A stretch of DNA of 64,000 nucleotides from Acanthaster planci (taxonomy: Eukaryota > Echinodermata > Asteroidea > Valvatida > Acanthasteridae). The position numbers were made by a program, and so were the translations under genes. Below are positions 40,501-54,041 of this stretch, in pieces. The stretch covers positions 921,434 to 985,433 of the forward strand of contig NW_019091364.1 of assembly GCF_001949145.1 (NCBI RefSeq), written 5' to 3'. Each line of letters starts with the position of its first letter. The stretch's first letter is position 1. The notes beneath the pieces were generated by a model. The model did no database searches. It was not told the DNA's origin and saw only the letters and a list, made by a program, of their open reading frames with translations.

Positions 40501-42799
40501 GGGCAGCACTAAAGTGCCATCTGATATTCCTGTGAGGGACTGTTGGTGCAGTGCACAACACAACACAGCTGTGCTTCCTTGAGGTGTTTACCAAATGACC
40601 CAAAGAGTTTAATCATGACTTCCCCATCTGGTACATTACTCCAGAATTAATTAAATCTGATACAGTAATAAAGGACTTGGACTTCAACTCAGTGACTTGC
40701 TATACAGACTCTCACCCTGAAGATGTTACTCAGGGCATCAATGTTTCATCTAGAATTGTAATTTAAAATATCTGCCTCCTCCTTCGAAGCAAAACTTACT
40801 AACTGCCTGTCCAGTCCAAGCACAATGTTTGATACTACCCATCCTGCTATCTGAGGCCATATTTCCAATGCTTTGGAAGGAAACAGACAAATCTATTCAG
40901 CAAGGTTGAAGATTTATGAAAATACCTAGCTAAAACTACCTGTCCAAAATTGTTTTTGCCTGTCCTGGTAACGGGTGGACAGGTGGCTGCATGAGAGACT
41001 AACTGGTCAGTCCCGTGCTACACTACAGATGTTTGGCTGTTACAGTGCCTTCACATTATGAGGATAGTCAAAAGCAACTCAAAAACTGAATCTGGGCAAA
41101 CTTTGGGATTCCTTTAGAAGTTGAATTGCTCATGAAAATGGTTAAATTAACATTATAAAACCCTGAAAAGTTCCTTTTCTTACAGAGATATTTTTTGGAC
41201 AGTGCTGTGTACAATAAAACATATATGGGCTGGCACAACTCAGTCCCTCGGGCACATCTATGCCCCCTTGGGCCTGTGATTGACCAGGAAAGGGTCCTCT
41301 TTCCCTTGGACTTTAGCCCTAAGAAATACATATAGGACCTAGCTCTTCTGATCACTCAAAGTCCCTCGGGATGCATAAACCTGACCTAGTGACCTCATCG
41401 CCAGTCCATATGTGTAGGCCCTATAAGTTGCCCATTTAACAAGCCTCTAAATTTGTGATAACTTGTTTAGATTTCAGGCCACATATTCAAAACACTTGTT
41501 CACTTTTAGATGAAATCTTCACTGCACTGGGACTGACGCATGGATACTTAATTTTCTAACTCGCTGAGGCTGACTGTTCACGGAGATGGAAATATTTATA
41601 ACATCTGCTGATGATAGTAATGATGATCGGTTAAATTAATAACAAAGTTTCAAATGACAGGTAAGTTTTAAAAAATGTCAGCCAGGACAAGGACAGAGAC
41701 AAGTTGCTCTCTTTCTGACTGACTGATTCAGCCCCTGACTGATTCAGCCCCTGACTGATTCAGCCCCTGACTGATTCAGCCCCTGACTGATTCAGCCCCT
41801 GACTGATTCAGCCCACATGTCAAGCACATTTTGGGCACTGGTACATGTAGGCATTTCACAAGCAGTAGCAGGCAGGATATGCACACACAATCAAGTGTGT
41901 ATTTGCCTGCAACTGGGGACCCCCTATTGTTCTTCTTTTGTTTGTACTTTAACTTTTTAAGAAGACCACCCATATGTTTTGTACACAGTTGTCAATCGGG
42001 GACCTTATTGTCCTCTATTGTTCAGGGTCCCCAATTGCATGCAGAAACAAACTCAACATAATCCCCATCCGTGTTTCTGTTCAGAGAATGACTTGCCAGC
42101 TTTTATGGTTACGATGGATTTGGCAAAAGACAGCCAATGACAAGTTCCATTGAAGAGAGTGAATTATAGTCAGGTATAACATAAAGCAAGGATGGTGTCC
42201 TTGGTCTGTGGACCTAAGCATCACAAACAACTTACAATTAACCAGCAAAAGGTTTTTTTTTAAAGACGTTTGAAAGTTTTCAAGCAAAAGTGCACAAACC
42301 TCAGTCACAGGTAATTTTTTGAACACATACAAAAAAGGAAAGGGTTTGAAAGTTTGCAACCAAGGAGCAAACATTACTCCATCCTTATTTGAGTATGCTA
42401 GACATGGCTTTGGACAGAGGGACATCAAAATGACCACAAGCTGAGACCAGACACCCTATAGGACAAATTTAATCGGAGATGGGCGGGGAATCTCAATAAG
42501 GCCAGTGTGCGACCCTGTAGACCAACCCTCTGACCCAGCTGGGGTGTTTGTGAAGCTGTGGGAACCATGGACGTATCTGTTTGGGATACCCCGGGGGTAA
42601 CAAGATAGAAAACATTTCCCACCATTAAAGGAACAGGCGCATGATCTTGACAGTGAACCATAGAAAATTTGTAGAAAGGTACAGACTTTTTTTAAAGTTT
42701 GTAAAAATTTGCAAGGAGATTAACCATAAATTCTGGTGCACACTTTGTTCAACAAAACTGTTTATTTCAAGATATATTTTGCGTTGGGGAGATGTTAAT
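37528..42799 (-). other. Distal-isoform intron, middle part
   Basis: No gene recognised. A perfect six-copy 16-bp tandem array lies at 41719-41814. The stretch near 39.64-39.90 kb is rich in homeodomain-type TAATTA/TAATTAC words and is raised as a possible regulatory element among the findings. Confidence 0.6.
41719..41814. repeat. 16-bp tandem repeat, six perfect copies
   Basis: Six identical units of CTGACTGATTCAGCCC with no substitution over 96 bp. Perfect identity implies recent expansion or homogenisation. Confidence 0.97.
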
Positions 42800-42893
42800 T
42801 TATATAACGGGTATTGCCCTTACCCAACGTATATATTAATAAACACTGTATGCTCAGTGCTTGTCTGAGAGCTTGCGAAAAATTCACAAGCTT

Positions 42894-42966
42894 ACTCGGG
42901 TGGGACTCGAACCCACGACTTCCTGCTTACTAGTGCAGACGTCTTAACCACTTGATCACCGAGCTT
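42894..42966 (-). pseudogene. tRNA-derived pseudogene (left arm of foldback)
   Basis: Minus-strand tRNA-like block starting CTCGGTGATCAAGTGG and ending GTTCGAGTCCCACCCGAG. The acceptor halves CTCGG and CCGAG pair, and box A and box B match the polymerase III consensus. The anticodon loop appears to have eight bases, so identity cannot be assigned; the layout is Ser/Leu-like in the D-arm (AGTGGTTAAG). Confidence 0.65.
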
Positions 42967-43001
42967 GCGCGTTCGCGGTACCTGCTACTACACCCCGGCA
43001 A

Positions 43002-43071
43002 GCTCGGTGGTCGAGTGGCTAAGACGTCTGCACTAGTAAGCAAGAGGTCGTGGGTTCGAGTCACACCCGAG
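43002..43071 (+). pseudogene. tRNA-derived pseudogene (right arm of foldback)
   Basis: Plus-strand partner of the left-arm tRNA block, reading CTCGGTGGTCGAGTGGCTAA at the start and GGGTTCGAGTCACACCCGAG at the end. Box B has one change (CA for CC), and the 3' side of the anticodon stem has mutated relative to the left arm. Not a functional tRNA gene. Confidence 0.65.
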
Positions 43072-46000
43072 TAAGCTCGTGAATTTTTTCGCAAGCTCTT
43101 AGACAAGCACTGAGCATACAGTGTTTATTAATATATACATTGGGTAAGGGCAAAACCTGTTATATAAAGACTGTTTATAAATAACCCCCCAAAAAAGTCA
43201 ACATCCCATACTGACCATTAAGGTGGATTTTCACCCATTTTGTGAATAAGACTGTTTACCAAAACCCCAGAACACTGCAAAGCAAAGCACCAACATTTTG
43301 TCCACATTTGACTAGTGACAAGTCTGAACATGTCTACCAAGGCGTATCTGTAAAAAACTTTAGTTATGGCACAATGTCCAATTCAAACGTTTGTTTTCAC
43401 AAGGCGGTCATATCACCAAAACTGTCACACTATCAGCTGAAACAAAAGCTACTAGACAGGCTATAAAAGGAGGCGTTTCCGTGGAACTTCAGAGGGTAGT
43501 AAAATATACACGAAAATAACCCTCACACCCTCATTGCTAAAATAAACTCTGTGAGGTATGTAGGAAACGCAACTTATTCGTAAGCCACTGCGCCTACTGT
43601 ACACACACCTTTGAATGACCCGCCCTCTCCTTGTCCGGCCCCCAAAATGTTACAGAAAATCAATAAAGACAGTTTATGTCCACACTTATGGAGGTGCTTC
43701 AGAGAGGCATGGGGTTTACATGAGTGGTTCTTTTTATAGGGGGGCCTAGGGATTGGGGTGGTGTGTTAGTTTAGCTCTTGACCTATTCGGGTTCAGATCA
43801 CTGTTCCAAACGTCATGAGGCATCGTGGGATCAAGTTTGATTGGTACTGTTAGCATCCACGCCCCCTTGATCCAATCTTTTGCGATCATTGTGGCTAGGC
43901 GGACTTGAATTCCAGTTTTTACTCAGCAATTCACAGAGGTCAGAAAGTCTGAAATACAACTCAAGTGACCAACATTAATTTACCCAGGCACAAAGAATAG
44001 AAGTGGAAATAGGTTAAACTTTTATTCATTCAGGTAAAGGACATCTTAACTAGGTTAAGCTTTGTAGTGACTTGGTTTTTTTTTTGTAATTTCTAAATTC
44101 CTGAATTTGTTACAAAGTTACTTTGCTGTGCTGTCAGAGATCTCAGCATTTTCAACAGGTTTAAACTTGAAGTAGAAGGTCACGATAAATTAACAATGCT
44201 CACATCAAGTATATAAACCATAAACTTCCAATCAGCCAACACCGATGTCAAAACTGCTGCCTACACAAGGATAAAGACTACACAGCCCTGTACCCGGTAC
44301 AACAGAGATGTGACATGTCCATCAACTATTTCATTTTTTCTAACAGCCAACCAGTTCAATTTCATCTCTCCAATAATAGCCAGCCAAATCCCGACATTAA
44401 CGGCCATTCTGCGCACTGTACAATAAAAGGCAAGTTGACTGCACTTTCCAGTAACACCAGTCTACACCACTCTAATCCAAGTTCAGACATCTGATCAGAC
44501 TGTTCTCTGATTACGATGTACAGGCAGGGTCAAATGCGAAAACGTGCAAAGAACTCAAGCATACATACACAACTCTACCTAGCCAGACTGGTCCGGAGGC
44601 TAAACTTCACCTGTTACACTTTGAGCAGATTCAACAGTACAGCTTTCTAAAGTCAAGTAATAAGGGAAGAAAAGCCTAAGTACTGAGTGTTAGATTGTTT
44701 GACATGAATAGTGGTCCATGTACAATGAAACTAAATGCCGATAAACTATTCCTCTATATGCACACGTATGGGTCAGGAGTCATGCAAAGAATTGGTACAG
44801 AGTAATCTCTCAACTTTTTGGCAAGATCTCAAATTTCACCATGGAAAACTGACTTACAGTGTATCTCTCAAGAAATTCCACAACACTCACCCATATGCGT
44901 CAGAGTGTCTTTTTGCAGAGGGGAAAAATTGGGTTAATTGGCTAGTTCTCACGCCTGGCATTCTCAGACGAATTGTTGTAGTGACCTACATCGGAGTGTC
45001 CGCTACCTGGCTGGGGCAGGTTGCTGTGACAACAAAGCCGGGGATAAATTAGTTGCCATGGTAATGACGGGAGAACACCTGTTTGAATTCTGGATGTTCT
45101 CACATAGACGATGTCTGAGCATGAGATGATTTGTGGCTGGCTAAAAATGTCTTGGAAAAAAAAAAGGAAGAGGGAAAAAAAGTTGGCTTCTTCTTATGAT
45201 GGTTACACTGCGTTTGGTTTGAAACTCTGTATGTGTGCATTTTGAAGAAACCTGTAGAAATGTTAACTTTCAGAAGTGGGAGGAAAACCCCAGTGTTTTT
45301 GAAGAAAACTCATGGAATACAGTATGCTTTGAAAACCCCCATTCCACATGCTGCCTGGGGGGGGGTTCGAACCAAGGCTGCAGTCTCACAGAGGCCCCTT
45401 TTGTCAGAGCTCTTAACGCCCGTTACTGTTCATGTACATGCACATGTGCTAAATTCTGCCTATACTAGACAATCTTGCCCATGTTTCATGGAGCTGCATA
45501 TGTCTCTTGAGCACCCATTGAAGTTATTTTTGTGTCTCTATTGTTTGTCATCCTGTTCTATTGTTTCTGTTCCATTGTTTGTTCTGTCCTGTTGTATCCT
45601 GTCTACATATCAGGCGAACATTAATTATTCCGATGCTTTAACGTTTGGTCATTCAGGCCATTTGTTTCAGTTTTGGTTTTGTGCCACACTTGACTCAATA
45701 CGAGTTCCATTCAAGGCTTGTGCCTGTTATATACTTTTACAAAATCAAGCTGGGGGTGGAATGGGGTGGGGTGGATGCTACATGTAGTTGCATGTTTGTC
45801 TGAACGGTACGCAGAAAGATCATCAAACCGGATAGGAAAGTTTTGAAAAGTCCAGCTGGGTACAGAGTTGGATGTGTGGTAAAATAAGTTTTTAAGGGAT
45901 GTTCAGAAAAAAAAAAAGAGCCAAAAAAAAAAATCAGCACTTGCGAAATGGTAAGTCACATAGTGTTAACTTGTCTGTATCTAATCAAGTGCTTTGCAAG

Positions 46001-49000
46001 CACACACTACTTAGTATGCATGTGCAAGGCTCGAAATACTGCACGGGCTGCTGGTTATAGAACCTTGTAATTTGACCAATAACTAATCGCAGGTCATGTG
46101 GTTTCTAGCAGTGATCTAAACACCTAATTACTAGTCAAAATAGGCCTTTGGGAGTCTCTTCTTCCATGGCCTTACACTTCTTCACAAGAATTCCTCTGGA
46201 AATCCAAGTCTTGATGTTCCGCTGTATAAAACTTCCATAGGATAATCAATCAGCATCATCAGCATACAAAATTTCCCCTGGGATGTTTCTTCTTTATCAT
46301 TTCCCAGCCCCACCCCCCCAAAAAAAAATTACGAGGAAATCATGAATAATGTGTGATCCCACAAGTAACCGACTACAGGGAAGTAATTAATTAATTCACC
46401 TAGATCCCCCGGGGTAGCTATGTCTACTTCTCCACGGCAACAAGGCGGACTAGAGATATCTTGGGCGCATCAGCAAATCTTGGTGTTGCTAATTTCACTA
46501 CGCCTGATGAGATCTGCCTGGCCATGAATATTTTTTCAACCAGCATAATCGACTCTCCTGATTAAGGATCTGACCCAAGACAGAAAAAAAAAAATGGTGT
46601 GCTGTCGAAGCCATGATATTACCATTTAACACTGTGGTCTGACACACCCCGAACAGTTAATGACTTTTTGGCTCTGTCTTTGCAAATGACAGGCACTCGA
46701 TTACCAGGAGAGCTCCGCGCAGGGAGATTAAAATTAGGCATCTTTAATTGCAATGAATGTTTAATAGGATTGGAATTTCAGAGCGGAAATTTTGATCCCG
46801 TACTTTGTGACAGAGAGGTGTCAGGGAGGAACGATGGAAGGATAATTGAACACACCAACAGGAGCATTAAGAAACAAAAAACATCATTACCTTGAACACA
46901 AACTGTACATATACATGTGTATTAGCCACTGAAAACTACTAAGACAAGATCTTTGCTTACTGACCCGAAAACATTCAAATCAAAACTATTCTCAACAGTA
47001 GAACAGTACATCTTCAGACAACCAACAGGGCAGAAGATGGATTCAATCAATTAGAATTCTACCTTCCGTTAATCACTTCTATAAATATCTAAATCTTGAA
47101 AAACATGTGGCGGGTACCTCAAATATATAGATATCTTTTTCACAATTTATTTACAAAAAGAATCCAGTAGGAATTAACATTTTTGACAAATGTGACCCAC
47201 TGCAAAAAAGGGTATTAAGTCATGCAATGCCAAAACACGTCATGGCCTGTTCTATTTGGAGAGGGCAAAATTTCTGCAAAAATGCGATTTTGTGTTTTTT
47301 CCTTTAATAGCTTCTATATTATTTATATTTCAAGAATTTGTGACAAAAAAATGGATACTGATGAATAAAGATGAAATATTTATAAATCAGTAGGAAATTC
47401 TATATAGCATTGTGTTTCCAAGCACTACACTTTATGAGGCTTTTTCTCGAAAAGTGCTTTTATTGAATCTGAAAACGTAGATATGCAAATGTGTATGTAT
47501 CTCCGGAGCGCAGCACTTTGTAGGGGTCATTCATATATCAAATTGTAGCTTTTGATGCACTAAATCGAGCCATATCAAAAACTCATACCTCAATCTGGCA
47601 TCCTAGTACCAGTTTTTCTAGAGTCGGTCACAAATTATTACAAATAGGGATCAGGACTTTTCAGCTGACACGTCTGCAGGCCTACAAAATCACTACATAT
47701 TTCTTCAAATAGGCTGCGCTATTATACTGGTCAATATTTAATATTTGACTATTAGCCAAGGAGGGGGAAGGGCAACTAATTGGGCAGATCTAATATTGAC
47801 ATCACTTTCATTCCCCCCTCCCCGATACTCCAGAAGACTTTCTGTTTCCTTGTTGTGTCTCCGCATGATTTAGAAGGGGCGTCGCAATTCCTCGGACACA
47901 AATCTCACAGCACTCTATTTATAGCACTGAAACTACATCTCAATTCTGCCACTTTATTAGTCTGGGCCCCCTTGATGTCAAGGTTGACTTTTTCTTCAGT
48001 AATCCCTACCAAGCCCTTTGGGTACCTGATTCAAAAACAAAAGGGCCTCTGGGTGAGTCAGGCCCCCCCCAACTGGTAGCACAGGGTGAGGGGGGATCCC
48101 ACCAAAAAGCTATCATTCTCTGTAAACCCTCAGGCCACCATGTCTCCTGAATTCGGTATCAGTACAGTTAGAGATTGTTAGAAGGCGGGCAAATTAGACA
48201 GACATGTTGCATGCTGTGATAATAGGCTTCAGGCTATATAATGTTGCCGACAGGAGCCATTGGTCGATAGTGAAAGACAGCTGGGAAAATATCCTGGATG
48301 TCTGGCTCAGATAAAGCCAGGTTTCGGCTGCCATGTTAGGATTTGTAAACTCCCCATGGACCGTCGTCAATTTTCAACAATTAGACCGTGAAACATTTCT
48401 CCAACAATGATATCCTGATTTGTTTAGTTTAATGATTGGTTACAAAAAATAACATTTGGATTTTTTTTTTACTTAAAAATTTAAATCTGATGCACGAGTA
48501 CGATTCTAGAGGAAATGATGTGAGACCAGACGCTTATTTTTTAATTTCTTTTATCACATACATGTACATGTGCAATATGTACATTTAAGAACAAAATTCT
48601 GAAACCATATTCCAAAACTAAATTTTAAAAGACACTAGAAACTATAAATATGCTGGTCCCAGAGAAAAAATAAACAGTCTTAATATCTATGATGAATGCC
48701 AATTATTTGGTTTTTGGTGGATAATATCAATTGTCACTTTATGGCAGATTGTTATTGGATATGATTCGAGACATTTCATGAGCCACACTAATGAATTACA
48801 CTGATGAATTACATGGTTTTAGCCACGTTATCCTCGGTTCTGTCAACATACATTAACTATGTTCTACCCACCATTGGCTACTGGAGTAGGCAGAGCAATT
48901 AGTGCCTACACCCTCAGCGTGACTGAATCAACAACATGGTCTGGAGCCCGGACTGCTTACATTTCAGCTGATGCTGTGAAAGGGGAGACAATATCACTCA

Positions 49001-51640
49001 TGTGTCAACATCTTTTATTTCTGATATAGGGTCTGCCAGGCTGAGGGTGTGACTCATGATCAAAACGGTCTGGTACCCACACATAGAGGAATAAAACCAG
49101 CACATATCAAAGCTTCGCATTTTGGAACAAGTCCAAAAATGTCAGCAGTGGGAAGAAAACAAAAAAAAATACTTGGTTGCCATCAACTCCTACTTCCCTC
49201 CTACAGGAAAGGAAGAAAAAACAGACAAAATTTGCCAGATATTCCCCTTAACATTCAGGCCCAAGCATGTCCTGTACCCAAGGGATGCAAACATCCCAAC
49301 ACTCTACAACCCAAAACACTGTGGGTGGATTTCTTTTTCTTTTTAGAAGTGCTTATTTGAAAAAAAAAAAATCTGAGTAATGAGTCAAATGTTTCCAACC
49401 AAACCAGGGCCATTAGTTGTATGTACCAGCCCACACAGCTATGCCACCTACATGTATACATGTACACCCAATCCAACACACCATGTAATCTAGACTACAC
49501 ATTTCCTCTTGTATGATCAATTGACACAATTGATTTTTGTTCTGCCTTTTAACAGACAAAACTCCCCAGCCTGCGCTGGCTACAGTTTCTATAATCCTTG
49601 AAAAACCTTACAGGGCCTTAATCCTGAACACTCATCCCACCTCATCAATACAAATTTACATATATTCTGGGTCTGGCCATCAGCTGTCAAACCAACAAGG
49701 ATAGTACAATCACATCACATGCACTTATGAATGGATACAGTAAGTGGTCTTGCCAAAGCAATTGGGTGTTGCATAATCGGCTAATAATTCGTGCCATAAA
49801 AAATATTTTCTACACGCTTCCGGCCATTAAAATTCCTACTCTTTGAGGGAGATCAAGCACATAGCAAATGCTCTGGCAAACTAAAAAATCTGTCTTGATG
49901 AAAGAAATGGAAATATTTCAATTTTTTTTTCCCATACCAAACTGGAAATGGTTTCTTTTTATGATAGCAGCTCACACATATATTTCAAATTTTGTCCATC
50001 CTAGTTTTCTACTATTCTGGCTACATCCAGAAAAATTAAGTCAATTCACTGTTGTCAGATTAAGATATTGGTCTACATTACTGAATGGTTTATAGCCTCT
50101 GTCTTTTTATAACACAATTTTATGGTTTGGAATTTCCAGAAAATCCGCCTCCAAAAGCTTGTCCCCGATGGAATAGTTGATCTCCCTTTCAAATGAAGTG
50201 GGAGTTTATTAAACCATACCTGCAACTAAACAGTCCTTTGATTTTCTTGGTAAATCAAGAGAAGGTCTGTCAAACATTTGCAACAAAGATGATGAACAAA
50301 ACACAAAGCTTATGAAAATAGCAATCACTCTGGATTTGGTCACATTCAATTTCAAATTGTACAAAATCTCACTAGAAAAAAATTGACTCGAAATAAAAAC
50401 TACTGATAGTTTGAAGTATCTGTGAACAAAATGGATTCCCTCACAAATTGGCATGGGGGGTAGCTGGACAGATGCATTTCAGTTTCCATGGTTTCACTTG
50501 TCAGGAAAACCCTCCAGGCAAAGAAATTTCTGGACGAAGTCATCCCAGAATTAGATCCAGAGCACATGGTAACTTGGGGTCAAGATCAGCCCACTGGGGG
50601 GGCCTGGCATTCCAAGGCCAGTTACCCAAATATTAGTGTTACCTTAGCGATGGGTGCCTGGTAGAACTCACACACTGGTTATCATCAGGCATACCTGTAC
50701 AACATCCCAATAGTGGCATAAATCATTGCAAAACCTCGCTCTGGGTTTTCAGTTTAATCTTTAAGTGTAGACTTTTTCAGGGGTCCTTACAAAACTTCCT
50801 TTATTTTTCCTTCTCTAATTTTGGCTCTGTTGAGATATTCAACTTTGTGATTTAGCCTCAGATATGTAACTTGTCAGATCATACCGGTACCCTTGCAATT
50901 TTTATACAATGACAACGACGTGTCAGGCACCCGACTCTGTGATGTTACTGACCATGTCGCACAGATGAAATAAGCTGGTACCCTCATATTTATCACCTGC
51001 TAAGCTAACTAATGATCAAGCGTGAATGAACACAGTTTCTCCTGGGCTATCCGGACTACTGAGCAACCTTCCCATGCTAGCTCAATCTTCTGCTACATAC
51101 CAGCCCTGGCTGATAGCAATCCAGCCGACAAGCCACTAAATTACATGATGTCCTTGATCGAAATTTTGGCAGAGAATTACTCAGTCAAAGCCAAAGACAC
51201 TACTGAAGGGAAACTTGGCTGCGTTACCTGGCATCACGCAATCCATAAACTGCCCATGCAAGGCACGTTCTGTGGTAAGAAAGGCACGGCAATGTGAGAT
51301 GCTGAGGTCCACCTACAAAACAACTACAACGGCTAGAGTAGCAGACATAAAATTTACAGATTTGAAGAGGACAAAACCCGTCAGTTTTAGTCACAGAGGA
51401 AGGAAATTACAGGGGAGCCTTGACGACAGGAGATGCAACTGTACTTCAGTCCATGTTTTTTGTCTACAGTTGCAAAGCTTTCTTGGCCTCTTGAGGATTA
51501 GATGTACCTGCTTTCAAGTGCAACTAAGAAGAATTCCTTGTAATAACTGCACAGCCATCGGTCTTACCTGTAGCAGTCTGTAGCTATCTAAGATATCTGA
51601 ACTGTGTACAGAGCTGATGTCACAGCCACAATACAGTCAA

Positions 51641-51794
51641 TTCACAATAGAGCGCCTCCAAGAGTTTGCAACGCATTGGCCAATCACACTGTGCGAAATC
51701 TGTTGACCCAATGCGCGTGTGGAAACGGTCGACAAATTTCGCACGTTGTGATTGGCCGACGCGTTGCAAACTTTTGGAGGCACTTTGTTGTGAA
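51641..51794. mobile_element. MITE, 154 bp, with TCAA target duplication
   Basis: Terminal inverted repeats of about 66 bp start TTCACAATAGAGCGCCTCCA on the left and end with the near-complement TTGTGAA on the right. Long matched blocks include GTTTGCAACGC and GGCCAATCACA. TCAA is present on both sides (51637-51640 and 51795-51798), consistent with a 4-bp target duplication. No coding capacity. Confidence 0.8.
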
Positions 51795-54041
51795 TCAACT
51801 ATATTCTACCAACACAGATTACAGCTTAAGCCTGGTAAATGTTGTAAATGTCCCCCTCTATCAAACTTAAACATACATGTAATTATTACCCCTAGTATTA
51901 AACTTGGCCTTGCGATTCGCCCTCTTTTCCACATGTACTTAAAAACAAATTACAACATCTACTCTAGAAAACGGCTCAAAAGTGATGGGGCAGGGATGAG
52001 GAGCTAATGAGGCGGGAAGCCTTCAGTCTGTTTGTTTATCTTCCCTCGGGTGAGGTTTGAATTTATTCAAACCAACCAGGTCTGAACACAATGAACGAAG
52101 AGACATGCAAAATTGCCGTAAACCTCATCTTGCCTTGTCATTCCGACATGCGCATCCTTATCACCTCGTTCTGAAGAACCTCACCCTTCTCTACACAGCA
52201 TGTTTGTCCAGTCTATTGACACGCCGCTATCCAAGCCAGCCACCTCTATGCATTGATCAATGCAGTGTCAATACACTGTATGTACAACAGCTTCTCAAAT
52301 TTGGCATTCAAGCTTATACCTCCAATTCCTTTTTCTATACACCTGTAACTTAACTGGACCGTGGATCCCCATTCACAGGCAGTAAATCAGAGAAGGGACA
52401 AACAGGGGCAGATTCCAAATTTCAAATAATCACTGTGCTGCATCTCGTTCTTTGCAAATTTTATCTATCCCCGCGTTTTAACTAAAGACACTAAATGTAC
52501 TTCCCATTCTCCATAACTTGTCAAAAATAGTTTTTTAAAAGGGTAGAAATGCATTGTACCGTAACTGACCACCAAAAATTTACTAGCAAACAAGCATCTC
52601 TGAAAAAAAGGAAACCTGCGTAGGCTTCTATGACAACATGGAACACTGCACCTTTACACAACCATAATCATTTCAGCCCACCATAAAAATATTTCTGTTC
52701 ATCCACATGTACACAACTAAACGTATGTTATTCTTTGGGTAGAAGTAAACAGAAGTGAGGTGTTATTTTTTATCACAGTTTTGTCTGTTTCGTTTGTCAG
52801 CCTGTTTTGTCAACAGATATAATATGGTGGCACGATGGAGATGTTGCCATAGACAAATATTCCTTGGAACCATTCTTTTTATTTTTCTGGTTTTCTTTTT
52901 TTATCCACCTAGGCATAAGAGGCAGCAAAAAGCTAATGCGGTCATTCTATTATTCATGATATGATTGCAATATCTTCCTGGAAATCACCACTAATCGCAG
53001 CCAGAGAATAAGGTACAGGTACACGCAGACCATCCTGGCCCCTCCCTCCCTCTCCTGCACACAGAAGCCTCCCCTGTGGCACCCGCAACATTCATGATAA
53101 TGTTTCACCGACACTGTGCGCCTAAAGGTGGGGGGGCATTTTCTGACATATTCAGTCTCTACGACATCCTTCATCTATCACGGTCTACTTGCAGCAGTCC
53201 ACAGTGAAATGACCATCGGTGGAATGAATCTTAAATATGCTTGTTGGTGCCCAAAAAAACACCCTCTGATGTTATCTGAAAATTGTTCGCTCAAATTCTG
53301 TTCAGAAATTTACCAAAGACCAAGCTGCTCACACAATTCTGAAACAGTCAGCATAGATCTTCCCCAATAAAACAATTGTTACTAACTGAAGAATTTGCTT
53401 TACTGTTTTCCTCTGAAAAACCTTATTTTCACATTTGAATCACACCCACGATTGCTCATAAAAAATAAATTTCTGCATAATTTGCCAAGGCTACTGCCAA
53501 AGAATACACAAACATTGTAGTCTGAGAAACAACAGCACAGTCACCTTGACTCCTATTTCAAGACACTCAACATTGGCGAGTCGATATTTTTCCCCACACT
53601 GAGAAAACCAACTACACAGAAAGGACAAAACAATACCAGTAAATGCAGAGTGCTGTTTGTGCTCTGCCTTTTGGAAGTCATCTTTGAATGACACCCAAGA
53701 GAAAAAAGAGAGAAAGAGCTGAATATGAACTTTCTAATCATTCATTTAACTAAAACTTGAACAATAAGGGGTCTGTGTCGATGAGAGGGGAGCCAACAAG
53801 CTTCCCTCTTTAAGGTGGACGTGATATTCCCTTCCCGTGTCTCCGGGGAATTCCGAGGTCTTGACATATTCCTAACACGGACGGTAAATTGAGAGCAACA
53901 CATCACTGATGACATGTTTTATTCGCTGAGCCCGGAGGACACCATCCTATCAGTGACTGTAACACCAGTCGCGTCTGAAATCTAGAATTTAATGTAGCAA
54001 TGTTGAAAGGAAGCGGCAACAAGACTCAGGTATCTACAAGT

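Larger units (their letters stand above)
42800..43167. mobile_element. Foldback element with a tRNA-like sequence in each arm
   Basis: Arms 42800-42968 and 42998-43167 are complementary with few mismatches, around a 29-nt spacer. Each arm carries a tRNA-like block: on the plus strand near 43007 a box A-like TGGTCGAGTGG and near 43052 a box B-like GGTTCGAGTCA; on the minus strand box A TGATCAAGTGG and box B GGTTCGAGTCC. The outer ends read TTATATAAC / GTTATATAA. The anticodon arm (CTGC, eight-nt loop, GCAG) is not normal, so these are tRNA-derived, not working tRNA genes. No clear target duplication was found. Confidence 0.85.

Noticed and set aside
45233-45787. 184-codon plus-strand frame
   Set aside because: No recognisable domain, low-complexity hydrophobic stretch, and it lies in an intron; probably chance. 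The GGTTCGAACC at 45366 looks like a tRNA box B, but no box A partner at suitable spacing was found.
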